The notes: a model not told the origin generated them from the sequence alone. A stretch of DNA of 64,000 bases from Deltaproteobacteria bacterium (GCA_016713425.1 JADJPE010000005.1:2418001-2482000); one strand, 5' to 3'; positions 18,117 to 26,918 are shown, numbered from the stretch's first letter. Program-made: numbers and translations.

Positions 18117-18983
18117 TCAAATGACCGGCGCGCTCGTTGTTTTTTGGGGCTCGAGCTCGAGAAACGCGATTTCGGGGTACGCGGGTTCGCCTATCCGAAG
18201 ACCAGCACGGCTGTGACCGAGGCCCGCGTTCACGTAGAGTCGGGCCTGTTCGCCCACGTCGTACCAACCTGACAGGTACGGATGTCCGCTTTTGTCGGCG
18301 ACCCAGGGCGTGATGCCCGGAAGGTAGAGTTGTCCGCCGTGCGTGTGTCCGCTCACGATGAGCCGACCGCCGAGCTCAGCGATGCGATCGGCGATCGGCG
18401 GGTAGTGATTGAGCACGAGTGCCTCGTCGGGTTGATGTGCGGCTGCGCAGGCACGGTCGATGTCGTGGTGCCCGGTCCGTCCGTCATCGATGCCGATCAC
18501 TTCGAGCTTGTCCTTGCTCGCGAAACGAATGCTCCGAGTCGTGTTCACGAGGACCTCAATGCCGATCGATTCGAGCGTTTCTTGGATCGGTTCCGCTCCG
18601 CTCCAGTGGTCGTGGTTGCCCAGCGTGGCGATCGCCGGGCGTGGGAGACGGCTCAACAAGTCTTTCAGAGTATCGAGGTGCTGGAGTCCATAGTTGACGT
18701 AGTCGCCGGTCAGGACGACGAGATCCGGACCCGTGTCATGGATACATGCGATGGCCTCTTCAAGGTCGCGCATCGAGGTGCTGAGCCCCACGTGGAGATC
18801 GGTGAGGTGGGCGATCAGGTGCGTTCGCCGGACCGTCGGCCAGGGGATCGTGGATCGTGATATTCGAAAACGAGGTGACCTCCTTCTGGCCCAACCCATG
18901 GGGCTGGCGATGCCTGATGCGACGATGGCTGACGCGGCGAGGCCGCCACCGGTGAGCAATGTACGTCTTGAGAGCGTCTGCAC
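18117..18983 (-). CDS. Tat-exported calcineurin-like metallophosphoesterase (YkuE type)
   Basis: 288 residues with a GTG start at 18981-18983. The frame is open to 19223, but that part overlaps the divergent GFA gene and its promoter. The N-terminus has a twin-arginine signal, LSRRTLLTGGGLAASAIVAS. The metallophosphoesterase motifs are all there in order: DLHVG, GDYVNYG, GNHDHW, NHYPP and SGHTHGGQ, giving a two-metal active site. YkuE-like enzymes are periplasmic phosphodiesterases, often on lipid or nucleotide substrates. Folding before export fits the Tat signal. It is monocistronic. Confidence 0.88.
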   Translation of the reverse strand: MQTLSRRTLLTGGGLAASAIVASGIASPMGWARRRSPRFRISRSTIPWPTVRRTHLIAHLTDLHVGLSTSMRDLEEAIACIHDTGPDLVVLTGDYVNYGLQHLDTLKDLLSRLPRPAIATLGNHDHWSGAEPIQETLESIGIEVLVNTTRSIRFASKDKLEVIGIDDGRTGHHDIDRACAAAHQPDEALVLNHYPPIADRIAELGGRLIVSGHTHGGQLYLPGITPWVADKSGHPYLSGWYDVGEQARLYVNAGLGHSRAGLRIGEPAYPEIAFLELEPQKTTSAPVI

Positions 18984-19187
18984 GCCGTTACAATACCGAC
19001 CGGGCACCTGGGCTCGATGGCGGTCCGAGGGATGTTGTGTGGCAGCTTCGTGGCGCTCTCGGGACTCTTGGGACTTGCTCGTGGCGGCGGGTTGGGGGAG
19101 TGCAACCCCCGGGGAGCGAGTCCATCCGACAGCTGGTCGACAGGCAAGTCGGGCGCTGAACAGATACTGTGGGGAAGGAAGCCCGGA

Positions 19188-19541
19188 ATGACAGAGCTCA
19201 GGACCTACGATGGAAGCTGCCACTGCGGCGCGGTGCGTTTCTCCTTGAAGACCGAGACGATTACCACCGGAGTCCGCTGCAACTGCTCCATCTGCGTCCG
19301 CAAGGGCGCGGTCATGTCCTCAAAGTATTTCGAGCCGCATGAGGTCGAGGAGATCTCGGGAACAGAGAACCTCAGCGCCTACCGTTGCAGCGACAAGGTG
19401 ATGGACCATGTATTCTGCAAGACCTGCGGCATCTATCCCTTCCACGAATGGCAAGGCACTTATCGGGTCAATCTGGGCTGCATCGACGGTCTAGATGTGT
19501 TTGACCTCGAGATCGAGCTGATCGATGGGAAGTCGTTTTGA
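19188..19541 (+). CDS. GFA (CENP-V/GFA domain) zinc protein
   Basis: 117 residues, ATG at 19188 with AAGGAA about ten bases before it. The zinc-binding cysteines follow the GFA pattern: GSCHCGAVRF, CNCSIC and FCKTCGIYPFH. The family includes glutathione-dependent formaldehyde-activating enzymes, but most small members such as this have no proven activity. It is cytoplasmic. It is divergent from the phosphoesterase and not in an operon. Confidence 0.88.
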   Translation: MTELRTYDGSCHCGAVRFSLKTETITTGVRCNCSICVRKGAVMSSKYFEPHEVEEISGTENLSAYRCSDKVMDHVFCKTCGIYPFHEWQGTYRVNLGCIDGLDVFDLEIELIDGKSF

Positions 19542-19622
19542 TGCCCCTTCCAGAAACGGTTCGCCGGCGGAGGCCCTGGATGCGCTCTCCTCAGGTCGCC
19601 TTCGGATGCCTTCGACGGGGTC

Positions 19623-20393
19623 CTAGGGCGTCCTGCGTGCGCGTACGACCCCGTATGACTCGACCTCGCCCTCGCGGACACCGGCCGTTGCGAGAAGTTC
19701 CCGGTCGCGGATGAACGCCTTGTGGCCTTGCTTGCAGGAAACATGGAGCCACTGCTCCTCGAACTTATCGTGTGCACCCGAGACGAGTCTCATGCCCTGA
19801 GCTTCGTTGACCTCCTCGCAGGGGAAGTCGATGGGCGTCTCCTTCTTTCCGCGACGCACCACACCCTGACAGGATCCTTCGGCGAGATAGAGGAGCCTCG
19901 AGATCACGGCTCCCTTCTCCAGCTTAGCGCCCGCGATCGTCCTCGGCCGGAGGGCTTTGTATTCGACGAGAGGCACGATCTGATAATACGACACGACGGA
20001 ATTCGGGGTGGTCGACCAAGGATGATAGAGGCCGTTCGTGATCGTGCATCTCGTGGCGGGCTTCTCGTCGCGAAGACTCTTGTACGCCTTGATTTCGGTT
20101 TCGCCAGGACTGCTCGAGTTCACGTCGATGACCGGACTTGGGTATTCGCCGCTCCAGAAATTGGCGGCCACGCGGATCGTCTTGCGGCCGTTCCGAATGA
20201 TCGGGAGCGTATAGGATGAGGGCTGGATCGGGTCGGAAGCTCCCACGCCGGGCGCCGCCGAGAGCGCCGTAGACTCCATTGCGATGGACATCGCGATGGA
20301 CATCGCGAGGGAAATGGCCGTGACGGTTGCTCCGAACGCTGCCTGCCTGGCGGTTGAAAGTGGCTTGCCGACTTTGGCTGTTGGTGTGGTCAT
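19623..20393 (-). CDS. Exported hypothetical protein
   Basis: 256 residues from the ATG at 20391-20393; an in-frame ATG at 20444 would add 17. A signal peptide with a repeated hydrophobic core (SLAMSIAMSIAM, from a 12-bp duplication) and an ALSAAPG cleavage region indicates export. The mature part holds four cysteines (CTI, SCQGV, FPCEEV, VSCKQG) that could form disulfides, and looks beta-rich. No family recognised. It is convergent with the GFA gene and separated from the histidine kinase stop by 170 bp upstream. Confidence 0.65.
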   Translation of the reverse strand: MTTPTAKVGKPLSTARQAAFGATVTAISLAMSIAMSIAMESTALSAAPGVGASDPIQPSSYTLPIIRNGRKTIRVAANFWSGEYPSPVIDVNSSSPGETEIKAYKSLRDEKPATRCTITNGLYHPWSTTPNSVVSYYQIVPLVEYKALRPRTIAGAKLEKGAVISRLLYLAEGSCQGVVRRGKKETPIDFPCEEVNEAQGMRLVSGAHDKFEEQWLHVSCKQGHKAFIRDRELLATAGVREGEVESYGVVRARRTP

Positions 20394-20563
20394 GGGTTCG
20401 TGTTCTTTGAGATCGCGAGAGGCTGACGCCATCATCGAATCCATCCGAACATTCTCGGCTCCGTCCCCTCATGTTGCCATGACTACGCAGTCTGATGGCA
20501 AGTCCCCGTCGGAGCTCGAGGGCGGTCCGAGGGTCGTGTGGCCGCTTTGTGGCTCTCCCGGGG

Positions 20564-21880
20564 CTAAAGCGCGAATCTCAAGCGGAAACGCGCGCCGCCG
20601 AGCGTTTCTTCGTCGTCGTCCTTCGGGCGGACCAGCCCTAAGTCTCCGCCGTGGGCTTCCGCTATGGTGCTTGCGATGGCGAGGCCGAGGCCTTTGCCTG
20701 GTTGGGCGTCCGCTGGGCGCCAGGAGAAGAATCGCTCGAAGATCTTTTGTTCGTTCGCGCGGCTGACGCCGGGGCCATCGTCTTCGACGACGACGACTGC
20801 ATATCGAGTTCCCTCGGCGGACGTTTCCGACGCGACCTGGATGCGAATCGTCGATCGGGCGAACACGATGGCGTTTTCGACCAGGTTTGCGATCGCTTCT
20901 TCGATGCTTGACCTCTGCCCAAGAAGGGAGACGGGGTAGCCTTCGACCTTGATCTCGAGCCGCGGCATCGTTCGGCGTGACTCGTGAGCCGGAACCTGAG
21001 CCGGAACCTGAGCCGGAACCTGGGCCGGAACCTGGGCCGGAACCTGGGCCGGAACCTGGGCCGGAACCTGGGCCGGAACCTGGGCCGGAACCTGGGCCGG
21101 AACCTGGGCCGGAACCTGGGCCGGAACCTGGGCCGGAACCTGGGCCGGAACCTGGGCCGGAACCTGGGCCGCGCGTTGTGCGCGAAGGTTCGTCTCCGTC
21201 GCAAGGCGTTGTTCGTAGCTCGCGACAAGATCGGTCACGAGCTCAAGGAGCGGCGTGACCTGCCGCGTTCGCGTGATCAGTCTTTCATCGAGACGGGCGA
21301 GAGCAAGGAGGCCTTCGACCGATCGGTCGAGGTTCTGCGCCGCCCGCGCGACGGCGTGTGCGATCGTCTGGGCGTCGAGCTCAGCCCGACCTTCGATATT
21401 TTCGGCCGCGGCTTCGATGGTGGCGATGGGGCTCTTCATGGCGTGCGCGAAGTCGGCAGCCATGCGCGCGGTGCGTTCGGCTCGTGCTTCGAGGCGTTTT
21501 GCGAGCTGTTCGAAATCACGGGAGAGAAGTCCGATTTCGTCTCGACGATCGAGGGCCAGTGAAGCCGTGCGTCCGTGTTTCAGGTGTCGATAGATGTTCT
21601 GCTGAAGCCGTTCCAACGGTCCGATCACGCTGTAGCCGAGCCACAGGCCATAGGCGCCGGCGCCCAAGACGAGTACGGATGTGAGCTTGAGGAGTCGAGC
21701 GCGTTCGCCGAAGAGCGGCCATGCCTCCGCAACGTCCAAGACATCATAGAGACCGAGAACCCAAGATGCCGCCAAGGGCGCGCATACGAGCGCGACGCAC
21801 GCGAAGAAAATCCGCCCCCGAAGGCGGATGCGGCTAAGATCGAAGACGATAGCCCACCCCTCGAACTGTCTCGATACCAT
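20564..21880 (-). CDS. Sensor histidine kinase with 15-copy AQVP linker
   Basis: 438 residues, ATG 21878-21880. Two transmembrane helices (FFACVALVCAPLAASWVLGL and SVLVLGAGAYGLWLGYSV) flank a very short periplasmic loop of about 25 residues. A HAMP linker follows (IGPLERLQQN). The H-box is DFAHAMKSP with His146. The ATPase lobe has N (LVENAIVF), G1 (DDGPGV), F (FERFFSW) and G2 (GKGLGLAIA). Between DHp and ATPase lobes lies Ala-Gln-Val-Pro repeated 15 times. The short sensor loop suggests it senses membrane state or partners. It overlaps the response regulator gene by 47 bp, so the two are certainly a translationally coupled pair. Confidence 0.93.
   Translation of the reverse strand: MVSRQFEGWAIVFDLSRIRLRGRIFFACVALVCAPLAASWVLGLYDVLDVAEAWPLFGERARLLKLTSVLVLGAGAYGLWLGYSVIGPLERLQQNIYRHLKHGRTASLALDRRDEIGLLSRDFEQLAKRLEARAERTARMAADFAHAMKSPIATIEAAAENIEGRAELDAQTIAHAVARAAQNLDRSVEGLLALARLDERLITRTRQVTPLLELVTDLVASYEQRLATETNLRAQRAAQVPAQVPAQVPAQVPAQVPAQVPAQVPAQVPAQVPAQVPAQVPAQVPAQVPAQVPAQVPAHESRRTMPRLEIKVEGYPVSLLGQRSSIEEAIANLVENAIVFARSTIRIQVASETSAEGTRYAVVVVEDDGPGVSRANEQKIFERFFSWRPADAQPGKGLGLAIASTIAEAHGGDLGLVRPKDDDEETLGGARFRLRFAL
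20989..21168 (-). repeat. Fifteen 12-bp units encoding AQVP in the histidine kinase
   Basis: Plus-strand unit CCGGAACCTGGG (two copies end GAG). 15 contiguous units, 180 bp, nearly perfect, in frame between the DHp and ATP-binding domains. Confidence 0.97.
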
Positions 21881-22589
21881 CGAAGGGCTGCGTGCCCTCG
21901 CTCAGCTTTCTCCGCAGTCGCTTCACGAACGTATCGATCGTTCGGTCCGAGACGAAGACATCGGCGCCATACACCGCATCGATGATGGCGTCTCGCGACA
22001 GGACCTGATCGGCGAAACGCATGAGCACGTAGAGCAGCTCGAACTCGGTCACCGTGAGTCGAAGCCGAGAGGTTCCGACGTAGGCCTCGTGCGAATAGCG
22101 GTCGATCGATAGGATCCCAACCGAGAGCCGCTCTACGGTGTTTGGTTGAGCTTGCCCCGGCGTCCGGGGTTGGGCGTGGGTTTGCGCTGCTCCGGGGCCG
22201 GATGTGGGGTGCGGACCTCTACGTCCGGCGCGTCGCAAGAGTGCTTCGACGCGCGCGATGAGCAAACGCGTGGAGCACGGCTTGCTGATGTAGTCATCCG
22301 CGCCCATTTCGAGTCCAAGGATTTGATCCAGCTCTTCGTCGCGCGACGTCAGCAGGATGACGGGGGTGCTGCTGCTCGACCTGATTTGGCGGCAGAGCGT
22401 AAGTCCGTCCAGCTCCGGCATGAGGACATCCAAAATGGCGACGTCGGGCGCGGCCTTCTGAAAGAGCGCCCAGGCGGCTGCGCCGTCGTGCGCCGAGCGA
22501 ACGACGAAGCCCGCGCGTTCGAGGGCCATCGTCAGCATCTCGACCAGTGAGACATCGTCGTCGACCAGGAGGATCGTTGCCACGTCCAT
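21834..22589 (-). CDS. OmpR-family response regulator
   Basis: 251 residues. Receiver domain 1-120 with acidic pair DDD near residue 10, phospho-acceptor Asp54 (AILDVLMPELDG) and the conserved Lys in YISKP. A Pro/Gln/Thr linker of about 30 residues leads to a winged-helix DNA-binding domain (LTVTEFELLYVLM, then VSDRTIDTFVKRLRRKL and GVGYRL). It should activate or repress transcription when phosphorylated by the overlapping kinase gene at 20564. The upstream PilZ gene ends 16 bp before it, so it belongs to the same operon. Confidence 0.95.
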   Translation of the reverse strand: MDVATILLVDDDVSLVEMLTMALERAGFVVRSAHDGAAAWALFQKAAPDVAILDVLMPELDGLTLCRQIRSSSSTPVILLTSRDEELDQILGLEMGADDYISKPCSTRLLIARVEALLRRAGRRGPHPTSGPGAAQTHAQPRTPGQAQPNTVERLSVGILSIDRYSHEAYVGTSRLRLTVTEFELLYVLMRFADQVLSRDAIIDAVYGADVFVSDRTIDTFVKRLRRKLSEGTQPFDGIETVRGVGYRLRS

Positions 22590-22605
22590 GGGAACGGAAC
22601 TCCGC

Positions 22606-24003
22606 CTATTTTTCTGGCTGGGTCGATCGCATGGTGGCCTTGGTCCGGTCTTCGGTGACGGACATCTTGGAGATCATCTCTTGGGCGACGAGCAAAGCCA
22701 ACACCGAGAGGGCGATCACCAGTGCGATCGTGGCCGTTCGTTTTCGCGAGCGTGAAGCTTCCGTATCGTCGTCTGGGGCTCGCGACAGCACGAAAAAGCC
22801 CAAGATCGTCCCAATTTGCTTGAGATATTCGTCGACGTCGGCCTCACGATTTTCACGCTTATAGATGCGATAACGTTCGAGGCCGTAGTCGAGTCGGCTC
22901 GCCTTGATGCAGGCGTTGAGAAACGTCTGATGCTTGTCCTTGTTTTCGAAATCCTCGAGCACATGGCTCCAGAGCACGGCCATCTCGCGCGTTTCGCGGT
23001 CGAACCGGGTCTCCTGAGACGCGTCGCTTCGACGCGCCTTGATCTCGATCCAGGGGGGGGCGTCGAGCTGGGTGAGTGCTTCGGCCATGAAGCGAAGTCG
23101 AAACCTCAGCGTTGAGTCGCCGGCAAAATATTGCACGGCCACCGAGGATGATGTGGCACGAACCACTCGGGCCGCGAAGGTCACCTCGAGACCCCCCGCC
23201 AAGCCCAAGACGAGCTCGACGTCTTCCGTCGGCAAGGTGGGCTTCGCCGGGACCCGAATGAGAAGGCCCGATACCGACGCATCAGCCAAGTGACCCTCGA
23301 TGGCCTCCGACGGCGACCGCCCCGCGATGCGTACTCGCACGCGATCGTGACTCAGCGTGATCCGTTCGAACGCCGGCTGATTGACTCCGTAGAGCGCCCG
23401 CTCGCCCGAGTCCGCAGCGCCAGCCAGGCGCAGACCCGGTGTGTGCACGCCGGGTGTGAGGGCGTCGGGCAACAGAAGGCCTCCCGCGCCGTTGCCCGGT
23501 GCGGGCGCGCGGGGTGAAGACGCTTCGGATGCAGACGCTTCGGATGCAGACGCTTCGGATGCAGACGCTTCGGATGCAGACGCTTCGGATGCAGACGCTT
23601 CGGATGCAGACGCTTCGGATGCAGACGCTTCGGATGCAGACGCTTCGGATGCAGACGCTTCGGACGCAGACGCTTCGGATAGAGACGCTTCGGATAGAGA
23701 CGCTTCGGATGTAGACGCTTCGGATATGCCCGCCTCGTTGGGCACGGGTTTGAGACCGACCTCGTCGGGTTTGTGGTCGGTCTTCTTGTGGGCCGTTGAG
23801 GTTTCGTCCTCGGCGCCTTCAGGACGCGCGGGGTCGGTCACTTCCGGGACTCGGCTGGGAATGTCGAGGGTCAACACGGGCAGCGAGCCCGTGAGCTCGC
23901 CGAAGAGATCTCCCGTGAAGAGCGCCGTTGCGAAGTCTACGGGGGGAGGCGAGTTCTTCGTGGCCCGGCCGCTTGCTCCCTTGAGCCGGCTTTCTTCCGT
24001 CAT
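22606..24003 (-). CDS. PilZ-domain protein with SEASA repeat and C-terminal membrane anchor
   Basis: 465 residues. The N-terminal 90 residues are polar. Then come 14 copies of a 15-bp unit encoding Ser-Glu-Ala-Ser-Ala type pentads (23519-23728). Residues about 215-330 resemble a PilZ domain: RITLSHDRVRVRIAG near the N-terminal arm and LADASVSGLLIRVP near the D-x-S-x-x-G motif. The usual RxxxR cyclic-di-GMP arm is only partly present, so nucleotide binding is uncertain. A helical region follows, then a single transmembrane helix (TIALVIALSVLALLVAQEM) near the end, making it a tail-anchored cytoplasmic protein. The start overlaps the stop of the upstream HAMP gene by 4 bp (ATGA). Confidence 0.8.
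   Translation of the reverse strand: MTEESRLKGASGRATKNSPPPVDFATALFTGDLFGELTGSLPVLTLDIPSRVPEVTDPARPEGAEDETSTAHKKTDHKPDEVGLKPVPNEAGISEASTSEASLSEASLSEASASEASASEASASEASASEASASEASASEASASEASASEASASEASASEASSPRAPAPGNGAGGLLLPDALTPGVHTPGLRLAGAADSGERALYGVNQPAFERITLSHDRVRVRIAGRSPSEAIEGHLADASVSGLLIRVPAKPTLPTEDVELVLGLAGGLEVTFAARVVRATSSSVAVQYFAGDSTLRFRLRFMAEALTQLDAPPWIEIKARRSDASQETRFDRETREMAVLWSHVLEDFENKDKHQTFLNACIKASRLDYGLERYRIYKRENREADVDEYLKQIGTILGFFVLSRAPDDDTEASRSRKRTATIALVIALSVLALLVAQEMISKMSVTEDRTKATMRSTQPEK
23519..23728 (-). repeat. Fourteen 15-bp units encoding SEASA pentads in the PilZ protein
   Basis: Plus-strand unit GACGCTTCGGATGCA, 14 contiguous copies with a few changes at the 5' and 3' ends, all in frame. 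Confidence 0.96.
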
Positions 24004-24998
24004 TCTCGGCTCGCCTCCGAAGCGTGGTCACTTTGATCCCCTGAAGGCGACGCCGCGCGCAGTTCATGCGCTTCCATGGCCCGATTGAAGGCGGCCGCAA
24101 GCTCGGCGAGATGGTCGCCGGCACGAAGCTGACATCGGACACCGATTTGTCCCCCGGCGACCGCGTCGAAACAGGCGCGGAGTCTTTGCTGTGGCCCCGC
24201 CGTTCGATGCGAGAACACGATGGACGCGAGTGATGAGAGTACAAGACCCGCCACCGCGAGCGCGATCCCGCGTCCGAGCATCGGGTCGATTTCACCCATG
24301 TAGACGGTGCGCGCGGCTTCCGAGCCAAGGGCGTCGCTCACGGCACTCAGCATCGGTCCGAGCAAGAGGCGCCGGACGAACGCGAAGTAGAAGCACGTGA
24401 GCATCACGCCGTTGAGTGCTCCGAAGATGAGATATTTCGCCTGAAATCGCGGGGCGATCCAAAGCGATCGAAAGCTCCGGCGGGCCGGGGCCGAGAGCGC
24501 CGAAGGCGATTCCTTCGTGGAAGGTCTGTCGCGTGGGCTCCGAAGCGTTTCGACCATGGCGTTGAAGGCGCGCGCGAGGCCTTGGGCCTCGTCCTTCGAG
24601 CGGAACACACAGGTGGTCAGGCGACCCGCCTCGACCTCCTCCAACGCTTTGCTGAGGCGATACATGGGGCCGGCCGTCCGGTGGGCGAGATAGGTGCCCA
24701 GGATGATGCAGAGGAGCATGTAGAGAATCACGGTGGCGGAGAGTTGGTGCACGATCTGGAGGATCGCAGGGCCGAAGTCCTCCGGAAGCGCCGGATTCGA
24801 GCCCACCTCGGGCGCGAACCGATCGATGACCGAGACGAGCCAGACCTCGTTGAGTGCGAGCAAGAAGCCCCCCACCAACAACGCATGCAGCGAAAACAGG
24901 CCGATCAACTTGACTTGGTACCGAGGCGCGAACAACCCGTTGCGCCACGAACGCTTGACACTCGATGGGCCGATGTCCTCGGCGAGAATCCCGCCCAT
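24000..24998 (-). CDS. Membrane protein made of two tandem TM-TM-HAMP modules
   Basis: 332 residues, two homologous halves. Half 1: APRYQVKLIGLFSLHALLVG (helix), a periplasmic loop, a second helix (VILYMLLCIILGTYLAHRTA), then HAMP from HRTAGPMYRLSKALEEVEAG to FNAMVETL. Half 2 repeats this: APRFQAKYLIFGALNGVMLT, loop, second helix, HRTAGPQQRLRACFDAVAGG to FNRAMEAH. No kinase, cyclase or methyl-accepting domain follows, so it may act as a sensory or adaptor partner. It is the first gene of the overlapping run with the PilZ, response regulator and kinase genes, and lies 197 bp downstream of the FHA-sigma54 activator gene. Confidence 0.85.
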   Translation of the reverse strand: MGGILAEDIGPSSVKRSWRNGLFAPRYQVKLIGLFSLHALLVGGFLLALNEVWLVSVIDRFAPEVGSNPALPEDFGPAILQIVHQLSATVILYMLLCIILGTYLAHRTAGPMYRLSKALEEVEAGRLTTCVFRSKDEAQGLARAFNAMVETLRSPRDRPSTKESPSALSAPARRSFRSLWIAPRFQAKYLIFGALNGVMLTCFYFAFVRRLLLGPMLSAVSDALGSEAARTVYMGEIDPMLGRGIALAVAGLVLSSLASIVFSHRTAGPQQRLRACFDAVAGGQIGVRCQLRAGDHLAELAAAFNRAMEAHELRAASPSGDQSDHASEASRE

Positions 24999-25135
24999 GG
25001 TCGGGGAGCTTAGGGCTCGCCGGGGCGCATGTCGAGCTACGCGGCCGGCGCTCTGCCTCTCGTCTCCTGTGGTTCCATGTCGTTTAGGGTGGGACAGGAG
25101 GTCGCCTCGATGCGCGGATCGGGGGCTCGTCTCAG

Positions 25136-25190
25136 CTCAGGCCAGGCTCAGGCCAGGTTCAGGCCAGGCTCAGGCCAGGTTCAAGCCAGG
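25136..25190. repeat. 11-bp tandem array upstream of the HAMP/PilZ/two-component operon
   Basis: Five units of CTCAGGCCAGG (variants start TTC or have AAG). It lies between the stop of the FHA-sigma54 activator gene and the tandem-HAMP gene, where a promoter for the operon would be expected. Confidence 0.95.
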
Positions 25191-25195
25191 TTCGC

Positions 25196-26830
25196 TCAGC
25201 TTCGCGGACCAAACTTCAGCGGTACGCCGTATCGCTTGAGTCGATCATGGAAGGTGCTCTTTGAGACGCCGAGGATGCGGGCTGCCTCGGCGCGATTGCC
25301 GCCCGCCATGTCGAGGGCTTCGAGCAGCTTGGCCCGCTCCCGTTCGTCATGGCGCCGAACGCTTCCTCGGGCATCTTGTGAACGGGTCGTGAAGGCCTGC
25401 TGGAGGAACTGCAGATCTCGGAGCTGAATGGTGTCCCCATCGGTCATCAGAAGTGCTCGGACGATGACGTTGCGAAGCTCGCGGACGTTTCCCGGCCACG
25501 TGTAGTCGGTGAGCGCTGCTTGCGCATCGGGCGCGAGGACGACGGGACGGGTCGATTGGGTCGCGATGAAGTGCTCGGCCAACGGGATAACGTCTTCGGG
25601 GCGTTCTGCGAGGGGCGGAATTCGGATCGAGAGGACGAACAAGCGATGAAACAGATCCTCTCGGAACTTTCCTTCTCTCACCAGCTCCTCGAGGTTGCGA
25701 TGCGTTGCCGCGACGATGCGCGTATGAACCGGGATCTCTTGAGTGCCACCGACGCGACGAACACTCGATGCTTCGAGCACGCGGAGCAGCTTGGGCTGCA
25801 GGTCGAGCGGCAGCTCGCCGATCTCGTCGAGGAAGAGCGTGCCCTGGGTTGTGGCTTCGAACGCGCCCTGTTTGTCGGCGGCCGCACCGGTGAAAGCGCC
25901 CTTGACGTGTCCGAAGAGTTCGCTCTCGATCAGCGTGCTGGTCAAGGCGCCGCAGTTGAGCGCCAGGTAAGGGCCGTCGGCGCGCGGTGACTCCGCGTGG
26001 AGAGCGCGGGCGACGAGTTCTTTGCCGGAGCCGGATGCACCGATGATGAGGACCGGTTCCTTCGATCCTGCGAGCCGCGTCGCGAGGTCGAAGACGCGTC
26101 GAAGCGCATCACTCTGGCCGATCATTCCGTGAAATCGGCCGAGCGCCGTCTTGTCGTCTGTTGACTCGCGAGACCTCCGCGCTCCGGTGGCTTCCTCGAA
26201 CGTGAAGCTCGTGCGGCCGATGCGCACGACCGCGGGCGAGGGGAGCTCAGCCTCTCGAATACGAAGCCCATTCACTTCCGTGCCGTTGGTGGACCCGAGG
26301 TCCATCAGGATCCATCGACCGCGCTGATTGGTGACGCGACAGTGAAAGGCCGACGCGAAAGCATCTTCGACCCGCAGGTCGTTGTCGTCGTGCCCACCCA
26401 CGTTGAAGGGCTGGTTGGGGTCGAGCAGGTATCGGTTGCCCGCAAACTCGATCGAGGCGCCCTCAGGGCCTTCGTCCTCGCGCGACATGATGCTCGTTCG
26501 TCCGAAGCCTTGGCGCGGTCCGTCGCCTTTCTTGACCCGGAGTCGAAGCGCGTAGGGACCCATGCGGACGACGTCGCCTGGGCCCAGGTCGCACTCGTCG
26601 CCCTCCAGTCCTGCATCGTTGACCTGGAGCACGCCGTCCGTGAGGTCGCGGAGCCGAAACCGCCCGCCGCCTCGATCGACGATGATGGCGGCGACGTCGG
26701 GGATCGTTGATGTGTCCGGGAGCACGATGTCGTTCGTCGGGTTGCTGCCGATGCAGACCTCGGCCCGATTGATCGGAAAGTGCAGAAGAGTTTGGTCCTC
26801 GCGGACAAAGACCAGCTCGGGGATTTCCAC
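25196..26830 (-). CDS. Sigma54-dependent transcriptional activator with two FHA domains
   Basis: 544 residues with a GTG start at 26828-26830 (VEIPELVFVRED). The frame is open further upstream but loses protein character. The first FHA-like domain (residues about 1-95) lacks the usual phosphothreonine-binding Ser/His, while the second has a good pattern (FNVGGHDDNDLRVEDAFASA, FHCRV, DLGSTNGTEVNG). The AAA+ domain has Walker A GASGSGKE, ESELFGHVKGAFTGA with the GAFTGA loop that contacts sigma54, and Walker B LFLDEIGEL. A Fis-type helix-turn-helix ends the protein (NRAEAARILGVSKSTFHDRL). Phosphothreonine input suggests control by a Ser/Thr kinase, a common myxobacterial scheme. It precedes the HAMP/PilZ/two-component operon. 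Confidence 0.94.
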   Translation of the reverse strand: MEIPELVFVREDQTLLHFPINRAEVCIGSNPTNDIVLPDTSTIPDVAAIIVDRGGGRFRLRDLTDGVLQVNDAGLEGDECDLGPGDVVRMGPYALRLRVKKGDGPRQGFGRTSIMSREDEGPEGASIEFAGNRYLLDPNQPFNVGGHDDNDLRVEDAFASAFHCRVTNQRGRWILMDLGSTNGTEVNGLRIREAELPSPAVVRIGRTSFTFEEATGARRSRESTDDKTALGRFHGMIGQSDALRRVFDLATRLAGSKEPVLIIGASGSGKELVARALHAESPRADGPYLALNCGALTSTLIESELFGHVKGAFTGAAADKQGAFEATTQGTLFLDEIGELPLDLQPKLLRVLEASSVRRVGGTQEIPVHTRIVAATHRNLEELVREGKFREDLFHRLFVLSIRIPPLAERPEDVIPLAEHFIATQSTRPVVLAPDAQAALTDYTWPGNVRELRNVIVRALLMTDGDTIQLRDLQFLQQAFTTRSQDARGSVRRHDERERAKLLEALDMAGGNRAEAARILGVSKSTFHDRLKRYGVPLKFGPRS

Positions 26831-26918
26831 GGATCGTCGGATATCAGGGCCAGCGCCTCTCCCGCAAGGACTGGTTCGCAACCCTAGACCCGCTTCTGCC
26901 GACAATGTTGACCACACC

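Noticed and set aside
25000..26900. Sigma54 promoter (TGGCAC-N5-TTGC) near the FHA activator
   Set aside because: No good match was seen by eye in either intergenic gap.
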